From: Pseudomonas sp. BGI-2
GTDB lineage: Bacteria > Pseudomonadota > Gammaproteobacteria > Pseudomonadales > Pseudomonadaceae
Reading direction: 5' to 3'
Assembly: GCF_004310295.1 (NCBI RefSeq)
Contig: NZ_SISB01000020.1
Location: forward strand, 1-64,000
DNA length: 64,000 nt
Position 1 is the stretch's first letter; each line of letters begins with the position of its first letter. The position numbers and the translations under genes are program-made. This document shows positions 7,979 to 17,295 of the stretch, in pieces. The notes beneath the pieces were generated by a model, which saw nothing but the letters and a program-made list of their open reading frames with translations, searched no databases and had not been told where the DNA came from.

Positions 7979-8968
7979 TTATTCAGTGACGAATTTCGCG
8001 CTGACATACGCCGAATAATCCGGCAGCACTGTCTCCACCTTCCCTTGCTCCTTCAAGAACTTCGCCGTCTCGCCAATCGCCTTGGCCGTGCCGCCGTCCA
8101 GCAGCGCGGTGGTCTGTTGGGCTTTGGCATCCGGGAACGCTGAGCCGGTCAGCAGTTCGGGCACATCAGCCGCATTGGCACCGGTCAATTTGGCGATTTT
8201 CTGTACCGGCACCGAGTCAGCGGTCCAGCTGTCTTTATGCGCGGCATAGTCGGCGAACGAGTCCAGGGTGACCTTGGCGAATTTGGCCACAACGTCCGGA
8301 TGCTTCTCGGCGTAATCCTTACGTGCAACCCATACCTCGAACGTCGGCGCGCCCCACTGACCCACCTGTGCCGCGTCGGTCAAGGTCTTGCCTGTCTTGC
8401 GAACTTCCCCAAGTGCCGGCGACCAGACAAACGCGCCATCGATGTCGCCACGCTTCCAGGCGGCAGCAATTTCCGCCGGTTGCAGGTTCACCACTTTGAC
8501 TTTCGAGGCGTCCAGGCCCCAGTGCTTCAGCGCGCCGAGCAGACTGTAATGGGAGGTTGAAACGAACGGAGTGGCGATCGTCTTGCCGATCAGATCTTCC
8601 GGTTTGTCGATGCCGCTGCCGTTACGCACCACCAGCGCTTCGGCGGCGTTGATCTGTGCGGAAACGATGAACGCAACAATCGGCAGATTGCGCGAAGCGG
8701 CCGCTGCGAGCGGGCTTGAACCAAGGTTGCCGATCTGCACGTCGCCGGACGCAATGGCGGTCACCACTTCCGGGCCGCTGTTGAAACGACGCCAGTCGAT
8801 TTTCTCGCCGATGGTCTTTTCGTAAACACCGTCGGCCTGGGGGACTTTGCTCGGATCGATCCCGGTTTGATAACCGACGGTGAGGTTCGCCGCGTGAGCG
8901 GAAACAGAAAGTACAAGCGATACACAAACTGTAACAAATGGTCTGGATAGTGCGCGTTTGGTCGTCAT
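7979..8968 (-). CDS. tauA: Taurine/sulfonate ABC transporter periplasmic binding protein (TauA-like)
   Basis: A 329-residue periplasmic solute-binding protein with a signal peptide (residues 1-26, ending ...VSAHA-ANLTVGYQTG). The mature protein follows the TauA pattern: NLTVGYQTGIDPSKVPQADG, IDWRRFNSGPEVVTAIASGD, IGNLGSSPLAAAASR. It should bind taurine or a related short sulfonate. The ATG at 8968 has AAAGG upstream; an earlier in-frame start at 9010 lacks a signal sequence. No tauB, tauC or tauD follows: the next gene downstream is the convergent argA. It is therefore an orphan binding protein, perhaps used with the SsuBC transporter 7 kb away or with a Tau transporter elsewhere. Confidence 0.88.
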   Translation of the reverse strand: MTTKRALSRPFVTVCVSLVLSVSAHAANLTVGYQTGIDPSKVPQADGVYEKTIGEKIDWRRFNSGPEVVTAIASGDVQIGNLGSSPLAAAASRNLPIVAFIVSAQINAAEALVVRNGSGIDKPEDLIGKTIATPFVSTSHYSLLGALKHWGLDASKVKVVNLQPAEIAAAWKRGDIDGAFVWSPALGEVRKTGKTLTDAAQVGQWGAPTFEVWVARKDYAEKHPDVVAKFAKVTLDSFADYAAHKDSWTADSVPVQKIAKLTGANAADVPELLTGSAFPDAKAQQTTALLDGGTAKAIGETAKFLKEQGKVETVLPDYSAYVSAKFVTE

Positions 8969-9106
8969 GGCATCGCCTTTGGGTAGGGGATTGTTTCCGA
9001 TTTGCGTCAACGCTAATCGATCTAAAAAAAGGCTAAAAAATACCTTTTAGGAATTAGCTTGTGAGGCGACCGCTCTGGCGCGGGACGATGAGCGTATTCC
9101 TGAAAG

Positions 9107-9152
9107 GTTTGGAAAAAGAACTGACCCATTCTTTTTGGGTTTATGACGAACT
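9107..9152 (+). promoter_or_regulatory. Hairpin element upstream of first OprD-family porin
   Basis: The inverted repeat AAAAAGAA / TTCTTTTT (9113-9136) is followed by GGGTTTATGACGA. A nearly identical element with a nine-base stem occurs at 10906-10951 before the second porin. The region 8969-9318 holds no gene; besides this element it contains the AT-rich stretch 9020-9060, which probably includes the tauA promoter. Confidence 0.5.
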
Positions 9153-9318
9153 CATGACCCCGCAAGGACCAAAAAACCGGGGATTAGACCATGGTCGTAG
9201 ACACACATAGTTACGATTGACTTGTGAGTCACGGTCTGGCGCTAATCGCGCATCTTAGGATCTGGGGCATTGACTCCGGGCCAGGAATACAAGAATTAGA
9301 ATCGAGAGGAGTGAAGCA

Positions 9319-10656
9319 ATGAACAAGTCGACCTTGGCCTTGGCCGTGGCTGTAGGGGTTTTGGCGCAGCAGGCAGGCGCCGCCGGTTTCATCGAAGACA
9401 GCAAGGCTTCCGTAAGCTCGCGCACCTATTATTTCGACGCCGATGTCCGTGAAGGCGCCAAGACGCCAGCTAACCGGCAGCGAGAGACTGCTGAGGGTCT
9501 GAAGTTCGATTACCGGTCGGGCTTCACTCAAGGTGTCGTAGGTTTCGGTTTCGACGCCCAGGCAATGGTCGGTATCCATCTGGACGGTGGCAAGGGCCAT
9601 CACCCGGACAATAACTCCTTCAACCCTAGCGATTCCGATGGTTCGGCAGAGAGTTCATGGAGCCGTGTGGCGGGCAACGTCAAGGCACGATTCTCGAAGA
9701 CAGAGGCCCACTACGGTGGCGCTCTGCAACCAAACATGCCGATCCTGATTGCGAACGACAGCCGCGTGCTGCCACAGACCTTTGAAGGTGGCACCATCAC
9801 CTCGAAGGAAATCGACAACTTCACCTTTAACGTAGGTCAGTTGGAGCACGCGACAGGTCGGGCATCCTCCAACAGCACTGGCCTGGCCGTGGCGGGTGGC
9901 ACAGAGGACAGTAACCAGTTCCGCTACGCCGGTGCAGACTGGGCGGTCACCAAAGAGCTGACGCTGCAGTACTACTACGCGAACCTGGAAAACTACTACA
10001 AGCAGAACTTCCTCGGCCTGGTGCACGTCTACCCGATCGCTCCCAACCAGTCGTTCAAGACCGATCTTCGTTACTTTGACAGCAGCTCCGACGGCAAGAA
10101 CGGCGACGCCGGCTACCAGTTCAACAACAACAGCGGCTACGCCAAGGAAAGGGGCGTGGTCGATAACAAGACCTGGAGCGCCACATTCACCTATACCCTG
10201 GGTGGCAGCGCGTTTCTGCTCGGGCATCAGCGTGTCAGCGATGACGGCGGCTTCGTTTTCCTGAACCAGGGCAACGTGGTTGACGGTAGAGGGCGAAACG
10301 AAGGTGCTGGCGGCGCCAGCTTCTACTCGTTCACCGACGCCACGGTCGGCAGCTTTATCCGTGCCGGTGAAAATACCTCGTATGGCCAGTATTCCTATGA
10401 CTTCGCTTCGTTGGGTGTGCCAGGCTTGAAAGCTTCGGCTGCTTACTTGTATGGCCAGGACATCAAGGCCACCAACGGTGTGGGTAAGGACCTGAACGAG
10501 CGGGAAACCGACCTGCGTGTGGATTACGTGATTCAAGCGGGTCCGCTTAAAGGGTTTGGCACGACGCTGCGTCACGGTATGTATCGCGGCAACACCAGCA
10601 CCCTTGATCAGGATCAGACCCGTCTGATCTTCAACTACACCTACAGCTTCATGTAA
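9319..10656 (+). CDS. OprD-family outer-membrane porin (OprE/OprQ-like), copy 1
   Basis: A 445-residue OprD-family channel. The signal peptide (residues 1-22) is followed by the family start GFIEDSKA, and the body alternates short beta strands with loops (FDYRSGFTQGVVGFGFDAQA; LPQTFEGGTITSKEIDNF; YYYANLENYYKQNFLGLVHV), ending in an aromatic-rich strand with terminal FNYTYSFM, as expected for a beta-barrel. GAGGAG precedes the ATG. The first 35 residues and the 5' leader are almost identical to the porin gene at 11071, so the pair arose by duplication. The substrate is unknown; sulfur-acquisition genes on both sides make a sulfonate a possibility, but only by context. Confidence 0.9.
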   Translation: MNKSTLALAVAVGVLAQQAGAAGFIEDSKASVSSRTYYFDADVREGAKTPANRQRETAEGLKFDYRSGFTQGVVGFGFDAQAMVGIHLDGGKGHHPDNNSFNPSDSDGSAESSWSRVAGNVKARFSKTEAHYGGALQPNMPILIANDSRVLPQTFEGGTITSKEIDNFTFNVGQLEHATGRASSNSTGLAVAGGTEDSNQFRYAGADWAVTKELTLQYYYANLENYYKQNFLGLVHVYPIAPNQSFKTDLRYFDSSSDGKNGDAGYQFNNNSGYAKERGVVDNKTWSATFTYTLGGSAFLLGHQRVSDDGGFVFLNQGNVVDGRGRNEGAGGASFYSFTDATVGSFIRAGENTSYGQYSYDFASLGVPGLKASAAYLYGQDIKATNGVGKDLNERETDLRVDYVIQAGPLKGFGTTLRHGMYRGNTSTLDQDQTRLIFNYTYSFM

Positions 10657-10668
10657 CAAATGTCGTCA

Positions 10669-10702
10669 GAAAAAGCCTTGCCGGTCGGCAAGGCTTTTTT
10701 TT
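10669..10702 (+). terminator. Rho-independent terminator of porin copy 1
   Basis: Stem AAAAAGCCTTGCC / GGCAAGGCTTTTT with loop GGTC and a long T-run, 13 bases after the porin stop codon. The rest of the gap up to 11070 is non-coding and carries the leader of porin copy 2. Confidence 0.95.
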
Positions 10703-10905
10703 GTTTCTGTATATTCCAAAAACAACACTAATGCGTATTTATTATTCTTTTTGGTTTTTTTTTGCGAGCGCCTAAAGTAGGCCCCGTCCGGTATTCATCA
10801 AAAGACCCGGCGCTAAGCAAAATAATCACCGTTAGAAGAACAGGTTCAGGAATCGGATTTGTAGCCGATACCTCGGATCTGCGCTGCGCAGGCATATTCC
10901 GAAAC

Positions 10906-10951
10906 GCTATGAAAAAGAATGACAAAATTCTTTTTGGCTTTATGAAGATGT
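10906..10951 (+). promoter_or_regulatory. Hairpin element upstream of second OprD-family porin
   Basis: A nine-base perfect inverted repeat AAAAAGAAT / ATTCTTTTT (10912-10935, loop GACAAA) is followed by GGCTTTATGAAGA. It corresponds to the element at 9107-9152 and lies about 135 bases before the ATG, as a candidate operator or leader-RNA structure. Confidence 0.5.
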
Positions 10952-11070
10952 ATCCTGCGCGGCCAAAGCGACCGGGCTAGAGAGTTCGGCAAAAATTGCG
11001 CGTCTTAGGATCCAGGGCATTCGACCCAGGACCAGGAACACAAGTATTAGAAACGATAGGAGCGAAACAA

Positions 11071-12414
11071 ATGAACAAGTCCACCTTGGCCCTGGCTGTG
11101 GCCGTAGGGGTTTTGGCGCAGCAGGCAAGCGCCGCCGGTTTCATCGAAGACAGCAAGGCCACTCTGGGTCTGCGTAACTTCTACATCAACACCGATAACC
11201 GTGATGGTCCGGGCGCGAACAAGAACGAAGAATGGGGCCAAGGCTTCGATCTGCGCTTCATCTCCGGTTACACCCAAGGCACTGTCGGTTTCGGTATCGA
11301 TGCGATCGGCCTGCTGGGCGTGCGTCTGGATTCGGGCGGCGGTACCAACGGTGCCAGCAATAACTCGTACGGCGGCACTGTTTTCCCAAGCAAATCCAAC
11401 GGCGAAGCAGTTGATAACTTCTCCAGCCTGGGCCTGACTGCAAAAGCCAAGATCTCCCAGACCGAGCTGAAACTGGGCACGTTGCAGCCAAAAAACCCGG
11501 TTATCGTGACCAACGACGGTCGTCTGCTACCACAAACCTGGCAGGGTGGTCAGATCACTTCCGGCGAGATCAAGGACCTGACTCTGGTCGGCGGTCAGAT
11601 CGAAGCCGTGAAAGGGCGAAACTCCAGCAACAATGAACAGCTGAGCATCGGCGGTGCCAACGCTCGTACCGCCAGCGGTCGCGACAGCAACAAGTTCATC
11701 TATGCCGGTGGTGACTACAAAATCACTAAAGACCTGACCGCGCAGTATTACTACGGCAACCTGGAAGACTTCTACAAGCAACACTTCCTGGGTCTGGTGC
11801 ACAACTGGGCAATCGGCCCGGGCGTGTTGAAGTCTGACTTGCGCTACTTCAACAGCTCTGATGACGGCGCTAACGGGCACGACCCGCTGTACTACAGCTC
11901 CGGCAACTACAGCAGCACCTCCAATGGTAAAGGCAAGGTCGACAACAACCTGTACAGCGGCCTGTTCCTGTACTCCGTTGCCGGTCACACCTTTGGTGGT
12001 GGTTATCAGGTCAGCAACGGTAGCAGCGACTTCCCTTGGCTGAACCAGGGCGATGGCTCGTCGAACTACACCATCACCGACATGCAAATCCAGAAGTTCG
12101 GCCGTGCCGGCGAACGTACCTGGCAAGCTCGCTACTCGTTCGACTTCGCCAAAGTCGGCGTGCCTGGCTTGACCGCCGGTATGGTTTATCTGCGTGGCGA
12201 CGATATCGACACCAACCGCACCGCTACCGCTGCAGCCGGTAATAACAGCACCGAGTGGGAACGCGACCTGACTGTCGGTTACGTCGTACCAGAAGGCCCG
12301 CTGAAAAACGTTGGCTTCATGTGGAAGAACGCTACCTGGCGCACCAACATCCCGGGTGTTCGCTCCCAGGACGAAAACCGCCTGATCCTCAGCTACTCGA
12401 TCCCGCTGTTGTAA
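11071..12414 (+). CDS. OprD-family outer-membrane porin (OprE/OprQ-like), copy 2
   Basis: A 447-residue OprD-family porin. The signal peptide ends near residue 22 (LAQQASA-AGFIEDSKA). Family strands are clear: DLRFISGYTQGTVGFGIDAI, LLPQTWQGGQITSGEIKDL, YYYGNLEDFYKQHFLGLVHN, and the C-terminal LILSYSIPLL. The ATG at 11071 follows AGGAGCG; an upstream start at 10996 would read through the leader and hide the signal peptide. The sequence diverges from copy 1 mainly in the extracellular loops, which suggests different substrates for two diverged paralogues. Confidence 0.92.
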   Translation: MNKSTLALAVAVGVLAQQASAAGFIEDSKATLGLRNFYINTDNRDGPGANKNEEWGQGFDLRFISGYTQGTVGFGIDAIGLLGVRLDSGGGTNGASNNSYGGTVFPSKSNGEAVDNFSSLGLTAKAKISQTELKLGTLQPKNPVIVTNDGRLLPQTWQGGQITSGEIKDLTLVGGQIEAVKGRNSSNNEQLSIGGANARTASGRDSNKFIYAGGDYKITKDLTAQYYYGNLEDFYKQHFLGLVHNWAIGPGVLKSDLRYFNSSDDGANGHDPLYYSSGNYSSTSNGKGKVDNNLYSGLFLYSVAGHTFGGGYQVSNGSSDFPWLNQGDGSSNYTITDMQIQKFGRAGERTWQARYSFDFAKVGVPGLTAGMVYLRGDDIDTNRTATAAAGNNSTEWERDLTVGYVVPEGPLKNVGFMWKNATWRTNIPGVRSQDENRLILSYSIPLL

Positions 12415-12433
12415 TAGCGCTCGCGTAACCGAA

Positions 12434-12480
12434 GAAAAAAAGCCCCGCCCGGCATCTCGCCGGGCGGGGCTTTTGCGTTT
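12434..12480 (+). terminator. Rho-independent terminator of porin copy 2
   Basis: A very strong GC stem AAAAGCCCCGCCCGGC / GCCGGGCGGGGCTTTT with loop ATCTC follows the porin stop. The remaining gap up to 12707 is AT-rich from 12600 and probably holds the lsfA promoter. Confidence 0.95.
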
Positions 12481-12707
12481 TCAAGGCGAGGTCACCCCCG
12501 TAATCCCGCCTTGAAAGTTTCCCTCTTTGCAGCAACTCAAGGCCTTCTCGAACCTTGTGGGCGATGTTGTTCGGGATGCGCCCGCAGGTCCAGTGAACAG
12601 ATTTTTAATATTCACTTATGATCTAAACAAATCGATATTTATTCTTTTTAATTCATAAGGAACGCAGGCACAGTTGACCTCAACAAGCACTCACCAGGAG
12701 CAGCACC

Positions 12708-13346
12708 ATGAGCCTCAGACTGGGCGATATCGCCCCCGACTTCGAACAGGATTCCAGCGCCGGCACCCTCCGTTTCCACGAATGGCTGGGCGATAGCTGG
12801 GGCGTGCTGTTTTCCCATCCGGCGGACTTCACCCCGGTGTGCACCACCGAGTTGGGCTTCACCGCCAGGCTCAAGGATGAATTTGCCAATCGCGGTGTGA
12901 AAGCCATTGCCCTGTCCGTGGACCCGGTGGACTCGCACCACAAGTGGATCGAAGACATCAATGAAACCCAGAACGCAGTCGTCAACTTCCCGATCCTGGC
13001 GGATGCCGATCGCAAAGTTTCGGACCTCTACGACCTGATTCACCCGAACGCCAATGACACCCTGACCGTGCGCTCGCTGTTTGTGATCGACCCGAACAAA
13101 AAGGTTCGGTTGACCATCACCTACCCGGCGAGTACCGGGCGCAATTTCCACGAAATCCTGCGGGTGATTGACTCGTTGCAACTCACCGACAACTATAAGG
13201 TGGCCACGCCGGCCAACTGGCAGGACGGTGATGAAGTGGTGATCGTGCCGTCGCTCAAGGACGAAGACGAAATCAAGAAACGCTTTCCCAAGGGCTATCG
13301 CGCGGTGAAGCCGTACCTGCGTCTGACGCCGCAGCCGAATCGTTAA
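12708..13346 (+). CDS. lsfA: 1-Cys peroxiredoxin, sulfur-starvation type (LsfA)
   Basis: A 212-residue Prx6-type peroxiredoxin that reduces peroxides with a single peroxidatic cysteine, Cys45 in the PVCTTE motif; the preceding HPADFT and the C-terminal extension (KPYLRLTPQP) are typical of this subclass. In P. putida, LsfA is induced during growth on sulfonates, and here it lies directly before the ssu genes. A terminator at 13489-13516 and a REP element separate it from ssuE, so it is its own unit. The AT-rich block before it (about 12600-12655) is a plausible promoter and activator region; CysB control would fit but is not demonstrated. Confidence 0.93.
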   Translation: MSLRLGDIAPDFEQDSSAGTLRFHEWLGDSWGVLFSHPADFTPVCTTELGFTARLKDEFANRGVKAIALSVDPVDSHHKWIEDINETQNAVVNFPILADADRKVSDLYDLIHPNANDTLTVRSLFVIDPNKKVRLTITYPASTGRNFHEILRVIDSLQLTDNYKVATPANWQDGDEVVIVPSLKDEDEIKKRFPKGYRAVKPYLRLTPQPNR

Positions 13347-13360
13347 TTGGTAATACACCC

Positions 13361-13456
13361 CTGTAGGAGCGAGGCTTGCCCGCGAAGAGGCCATAACTTC
13401 CGACATTGATGGTGGCTTTAACGACGCCTTCGCGGGCAAGCCTCGCTCCTACAGGA
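13361..13456. repeat. REPIN, inverted pair (GAGGCTTGCCCGCGAAG type)
   Basis: Arms CTGTAGGAGCGAGGCTTGCC and its complement lie between lsfA and its terminator. The spacer resembles that of the copy at 7872-7966 (ATGGTGGCT...ACGACGCC), suggesting that the two are recently related. Confidence 0.9.
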
Positions 13457-13488
13457 CAGCAATTTACATTCTATAAAGCAGGGGATTT

Positions 13489-13516
13489 CGGGCCGTTTCT
13501 ACGGCCCATTTTTTTG
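13489..13516 (+). terminator. Rho-independent terminator between lsfA and ssuE
   Basis: Stem GGGCCG / CGGCCC with loop TTTCTA is followed by ATTTTTTT. The stem is short but GC-only. The gap 13517-13665 after it is AT-rich around 13550-13595 and is the likely ssu promoter region. Confidence 0.8.
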
Positions 13517-13665
13517 CCTGGTCAAAGCCGTTTTGCATAGATCTACAACGCATAACCAAATGAATAAATATGATTTATGGATATAACAATCACCTGTTAA
13601 GGTCACTTCCATCACAGCGAGATCGCAAACCGCGAATCGCCAACACCGTTCAAGGAATCGCCTGA

Positions 13666-14259
13666 ATGCTGGTCGTCTCACTCGGTGGCAGTCCCAGCCA
13701 GCGCTCCCGTTCCGGGGTGCTGCTGGAGCGCTCCCAACGTTGGTTGCAAGCGCAGGGTGTGGAAGTGGTGAGTTACCAGGTACGGGACTTCCCGGCCGAA
13801 GACTTGCTGCACGCACGCTTCGACAGCCCGAAGGTGATCGACCTGCTGCAACAGATTGAAAACGCCGACGGCCTGCTGATCGCCACCCCGGTTTACAAGG
13901 CGTCGTTTTCCGGCGCGCTGAAAACCGTGCTGGACCTGCTGCCCGAGCGCGCGTTGGACCACAAGGTGGTTTTGCCCATGGCCACCGGCGGCAGCATCGC
14001 CCACATGCTGGCGGTGGATTACGCGCTCAAGCCCGTGCTGTCGGCGTTGAAAGCCCAGGAAATGCTCCATGGGATTTTCGCGGTGGACAGTCAGATCGCT
14101 TACGGCGAAGGCAGCATCCAGGCGCAGTTGGCGCCGGAGCTGGAACAACGATTGAACGAGTCGCTGGAGTTGTTTTTCAGCGCCATGGCGCGACGGCCCA
14201 AGCCGCTCGATCCGAACCTGTTGAATGAACGTTTGTTGAGTGCTCGCTGGAGCATTTGA
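13666..14259 (+). CDS. ssuE: NAD(P)H-dependent FMN reductase of the alkanesulfonate system
   Basis: A 197-residue flavodoxin-like FMN reductase that supplies FMNH2 to the monooxygenase SsuD. The N-terminal phosphate-binding loop [13 protein letters not shown] and the central [24 protein letters not shown] are characteristic. It is the first gene of ssuEADCBF, all on the plus strand with short gaps, the same order as in P. putida. Confidence 0.95.
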   Translation: MLVVSLGGSPSQRSRSGVLLERSQRWLQAQGVEVVSYQVRDFPAEDLLHARFDSPKVIDLLQQIENADGLLIATPVYKASFSGALKTVLDLLPERALDHKVVLPMATGGSIAHMLAVDYALKPVLSALKAQEMLHGIFAVDSQIAYGEGSIQAQLAPELEQRLNESLELFFSAMARRPKPLDPNLLNERLLSARWSI

Positions 14260-14349
14260 GGTTCACCCGAATTTGCTTCACTCCACCTTACTCAGCCGCC
14301 AACGGCCAAGCAGGTGCAGCCAAAACCCAACTGCAAAAAGGAGAGCGCC

Positions 14350-15330
14350 ATGCGCACTGTCATTTTGCGTCGTGGTCTGGTCGCTCTGTTTGCAGCGGCT
14401 TTAACCTTCGGCGCCATTACTCAAGCTCAAGCGCTTTCTACCCAGGAAGGCGTTCTACGAATCGGTTATCAAAAGTACGGCACCCTGGTGCTGCTCAAAG
14501 CTAAAGGCACCCTCGAAAAACGCCTCGCCGCCCAAGGCGTGGACGTGCAATGGACTGAATTCCCCGGCGGCCCGCAACTGCTCGAAGGCCTGAACGTTGG
14601 CTCCATCGACTTCGGCGTCACCGGCGAAACCCCGCCAGTATTCGCTCAAGCGGCCGGCGCCGATCTGCTCTACGTCGCCTACGAACCGCCAGCGCCACAC
14701 AGCGAAGCGATCCTGGTGCCGAAGGACTCGCCGATTAAATCGGTGCAGGACCTCAAGGGCAAGAAAGTCGTGCTCAACAAAGGCTCCAACGTCCACTACT
14801 TGCTGGTCCGCGCGCTGGAAGACGCCGGCCTCAAATACACCGACATCCAGACCGTTTTTCTGCCGCCAGCCGATGCCCGCGCCGCATTCGAGCGTCGCAG
14901 CGTCGATGCCTGGGTTATCTGGGACCCGTATCAGGCCGCCGCCGAACAGCAGCTGCAAGCGCGCACCCTGCGCGATGGCCAGGGCATCGTCGACAACCAT
15001 CAGTTCTACCTCGCCACCAAGCCTTACGCACAGAAAAATCCTGAGGTGATCAAGACCCTCGTGGAAGAAGTGCGCGCCGTCGGTGAATGGTCCAAGGCCA
15101 ACCCGGAAGACGTGACCAAACAGGTGTCGCCACTGCTCGGCCTGCCAGCGGACATCACTTTGACCTCGGTGAAACGCCAAGGCTACGGCGCGCTGTTCCT
15201 CACGCCTGAAGCGGTCGCCGCCCAACAGAAAATCGCCGACAGCTTCTACCAGCTCAAGCTGATCCCGAAACAGTTGAGCATCAAAGACGTGATCTGGACG
15301 CCACCGGCAGCCGTTGCCAAAGCGCAGTAA
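14350..15330 (+). CDS. ssuA: Aliphatic sulfonate ABC transporter periplasmic binding protein
   Basis: A 326-residue binding protein with a signal peptide (ending ...[13 protein letters not shown]). The mature part has the SsuA pattern [57 protein letters not shown]. It captures alkanesulfonates in the periplasm and hands them to SsuCB. The ATG at 14350 follows AAAAGGAGAG; an in-frame start twelve codons upstream includes that ribosome-binding site and is rejected. Confidence 0.95.
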   Translation: MRTVILRRGLVALFAAALTFGAITQAQALSTQEGVLRIGYQKYGTLVLLKAKGTLEKRLAAQGVDVQWTEFPGGPQLLEGLNVGSIDFGVTGETPPVFAQAAGADLLYVAYEPPAPHSEAILVPKDSPIKSVQDLKGKKVVLNKGSNVHYLLVRALEDAGLKYTDIQTVFLPPADARAAFERRSVDAWVIWDPYQAAAEQQLQARTLRDGQGIVDNHQFYLATKPYAQKNPEVIKTLVEEVRAVGEWSKANPEDVTKQVSPLLGLPADITLTSVKRQGYGALFLTPEAVAAQQKIADSFYQLKLIPKQLSIKDVIWTPPAAVAKAQ

Positions 15331-15355
15331 TTCGATTCCCCAAGGAGACCACTCC

Positions 15356-16504
15356 ATGAGCCTCAATATTTTCTGGTTCCTGCCTACCCACGGCGACGGC
15401 CATTACCTTGGCACTGCCGAAGGCGCTCGCGCCGTCGACCACGGTTACCTGCAACAAATCGCCCAAGCGGCGGATCGTCTGGGCTTCGGCGGGGTTTTGA
15501 TTCCTACCGGCCGCTCGTGCGAAGACTCGTGGCTGGTGGCGGCTTCGCTGATCCCGGTGACCCAACGGTTGAAATTCCTTGTCGCGCTGCGCCCCGGGAT
15601 CATTTCCCCGACGGTGGCCGCGCGTCAGGCGGCGACACTGGATCGCTTGTCCGGCGGCCGTGCGCTGTTCAACCTGGTGACCGGCGGTGATCCGGAAGAA
15701 TTGGCCGGCGACGGTTTGTTCCTGACTCACGAAGAACGCTATCAGGCCTCGGTGGAGTTCACTCGCATCTGGCGCCGCGTGCTGGAAGGCGAAACCGTTG
15801 ATTACGACGGTCAGCACATCAGCGTGAAGGGTGCCAAGTTGCTCTATCCGCCGATCCAGCAACCGCGTCCGCCGCTGTACTTCGGCGGCTCGTCGGAAGC
15901 GGCGCAAGACCTCGCGGCCGAGCAGGTGGAAATGGTCCTGACCTGGGGCGAACCACCAGCCGCCGTTGCCGAAAAGATTGAACAAGTGCGCGCCAAAGCC
16001 GCGAAGCTGGGTCGCACCGTGCGTTTCGGCATTCGCTTGCATGTGATCGTCCGCGAAACCAACGCCGAAGCCTGGCAAGCGGCGGATCGGCTGATCTCCC
16101 ATCTCGACGATGAAACCATCTCCCGCGCCCAGGCTTCTCTGGCGCGATTCGATTCGGTCGGCCAGCAACGCATGGCCGCGTTGCATGGCGGCAGCCGTGA
16201 CAACCTGGAAGTCAGCCCCAACCTGTGGGCCGGTGTCGGCCTGGTGCGTGGCGGTGCCGGTACGGCGCTGGTGGGCGATGGTCCAACTGTGGCTGCCCGC
16301 GTGAAGGAATACGCCGACCTGGGCATCGACACCTTCATTTTCTCCGGTTATCCGCACCTGGAAGAGTCTTACCGGGTCGCCGAGTTGCTGTTCCCGCACC
16401 TCGACATCGAACGTCCGGAGCTGCCCCAAGGCGCCAACTACGTCAGCCCGTTCGGTGAGATGGTCGCCAACGACATTCTTCCCAAAGCCGCGTCGCAGAG
16501 CTGA
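15356..16504 (+). CDS. ssuD: FMNH2-dependent alkanesulfonate monooxygenase
   Basis: A 382-residue bacterial-luciferase-family enzyme that cleaves the C-S bond of alkanesulfonates with FMNH2 and O2, releasing sulfite and an aldehyde. The N-terminus [19 protein letters not shown] and the segment [20 protein letters not shown] are SsuD signatures; the conserved Cys is in RSCEDSW (about residue 54). It follows ssuA by 25 bases with AAGGAGA before the ATG. Confidence 0.97.
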   Translation: MSLNIFWFLPTHGDGHYLGTAEGARAVDHGYLQQIAQAADRLGFGGVLIPTGRSCEDSWLVAASLIPVTQRLKFLVALRPGIISPTVAARQAATLDRLSGGRALFNLVTGGDPEELAGDGLFLTHEERYQASVEFTRIWRRVLEGETVDYDGQHISVKGAKLLYPPIQQPRPPLYFGGSSEAAQDLAAEQVEMVLTWGEPPAAVAEKIEQVRAKAAKLGRTVRFGIRLHVIVRETNAEAWQAADRLISHLDDETISRAQASLARFDSVGQQRMAALHGGSRDNLEVSPNLWAGVGLVRGGAGTALVGDGPTVAARVKEYADLGIDTFIFSGYPHLEESYRVAELLFPHLDIERPELPQGANYVSPFGEMVANDILPKAASQS

Positions 16505-16512
16505 GGCGCGCC

Positions 16513-17295
16513 ATGAAGAAAATTATCCACAGCCTCGCACCCTGGGCGTTGCCGGTACTGCTGCTGGCGGTGTGGCAGTTGTCGGTGTCGGCGGGCTGGT
16601 TGTCGACACGGATTCTGCCGGCGCCGATCGCCGTCATCGAGGCCGGCGTGAGCCTGGTGCGCAGCGGCGAAATCTGGACGCACCTGGCGATCAGCGGCTG
16701 GCGTGCTGCGCTGGGTTTCACCATCGGCGGCAGCATCGGTCTGGTTCTGGGCTTCATCACCGGCCTGTCGAAATGGGGCGAACGCCTGCTCGACAGTTCG
16801 GTGCAAATGATCCGCAACGTACCGCATCTGGCGCTGATTCCACTGGTGATCCTGTGGTTCGGCATCGATGAGTCGGCGAAGATTTTCCTGGTGGCGTTGG
16901 GCACGTTGTTCCCGATCTACCTGAACACCTATCACGGCATCCGCAACGTCGATCCGGCGTTGGTGGAAATGTCGCGCAGTTATGGCTTGTCCGGCTTCAG
17001 CCTGTTTCGTCAGGTGATTCTGCCGGGTGCGTTGCCTTCGATTCTGGTTGGCGTGCGCTTCGCATTGGGCTTCATGTGGCTGACGCTGATCGTGGCGGAA
17101 ACCATTTCCGCGAGCTCCGGCATCGGTTATCTGGCGATGAATGCCCGGGAGTTTTTGCAGACTGACGTGGTGGTGCTGGCGATTCTTTTGTACGCGGTGC
17201 TTGGCAAACTCGCCGACCTCGCGGCCCGCGGACTTGAGCGTGTGTGGCTGCGCTGGCATCCGGCGTATCAGGTTGCCAAAGGAGGTGCCGCATGA
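16513..17295 (+). CDS. ssuC: Aliphatic sulfonate ABC transporter permease
   Basis: A 260-residue inner-membrane permease with about six hydrophobic segments and the BPD-transporter EAA-like loop ([27 protein letters not shown], about residues 155-180). It forms the translocation channel with SsuB. It starts eight bases after ssuD, and its stop overlaps the ATG of ssuB (ATGA), implying coupled translation. Confidence 0.95.
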   Translation: MKKIIHSLAPWALPVLLLAVWQLSVSAGWLSTRILPAPIAVIEAGVSLVRSGEIWTHLAISGWRAALGFTIGGSIGLVLGFITGLSKWGERLLDSSVQMIRNVPHLALIPLVILWFGIDESAKIFLVALGTLFPIYLNTYHGIRNVDPALVEMSRSYGLSGFSLFRQVILPGALPSILVGVRFALGFMWLTLIVAETISASSGIGYLAMNAREFLQTDVVVLAILLYAVLGKLADLAARGLERVWLRWHPAYQVAKGGAA

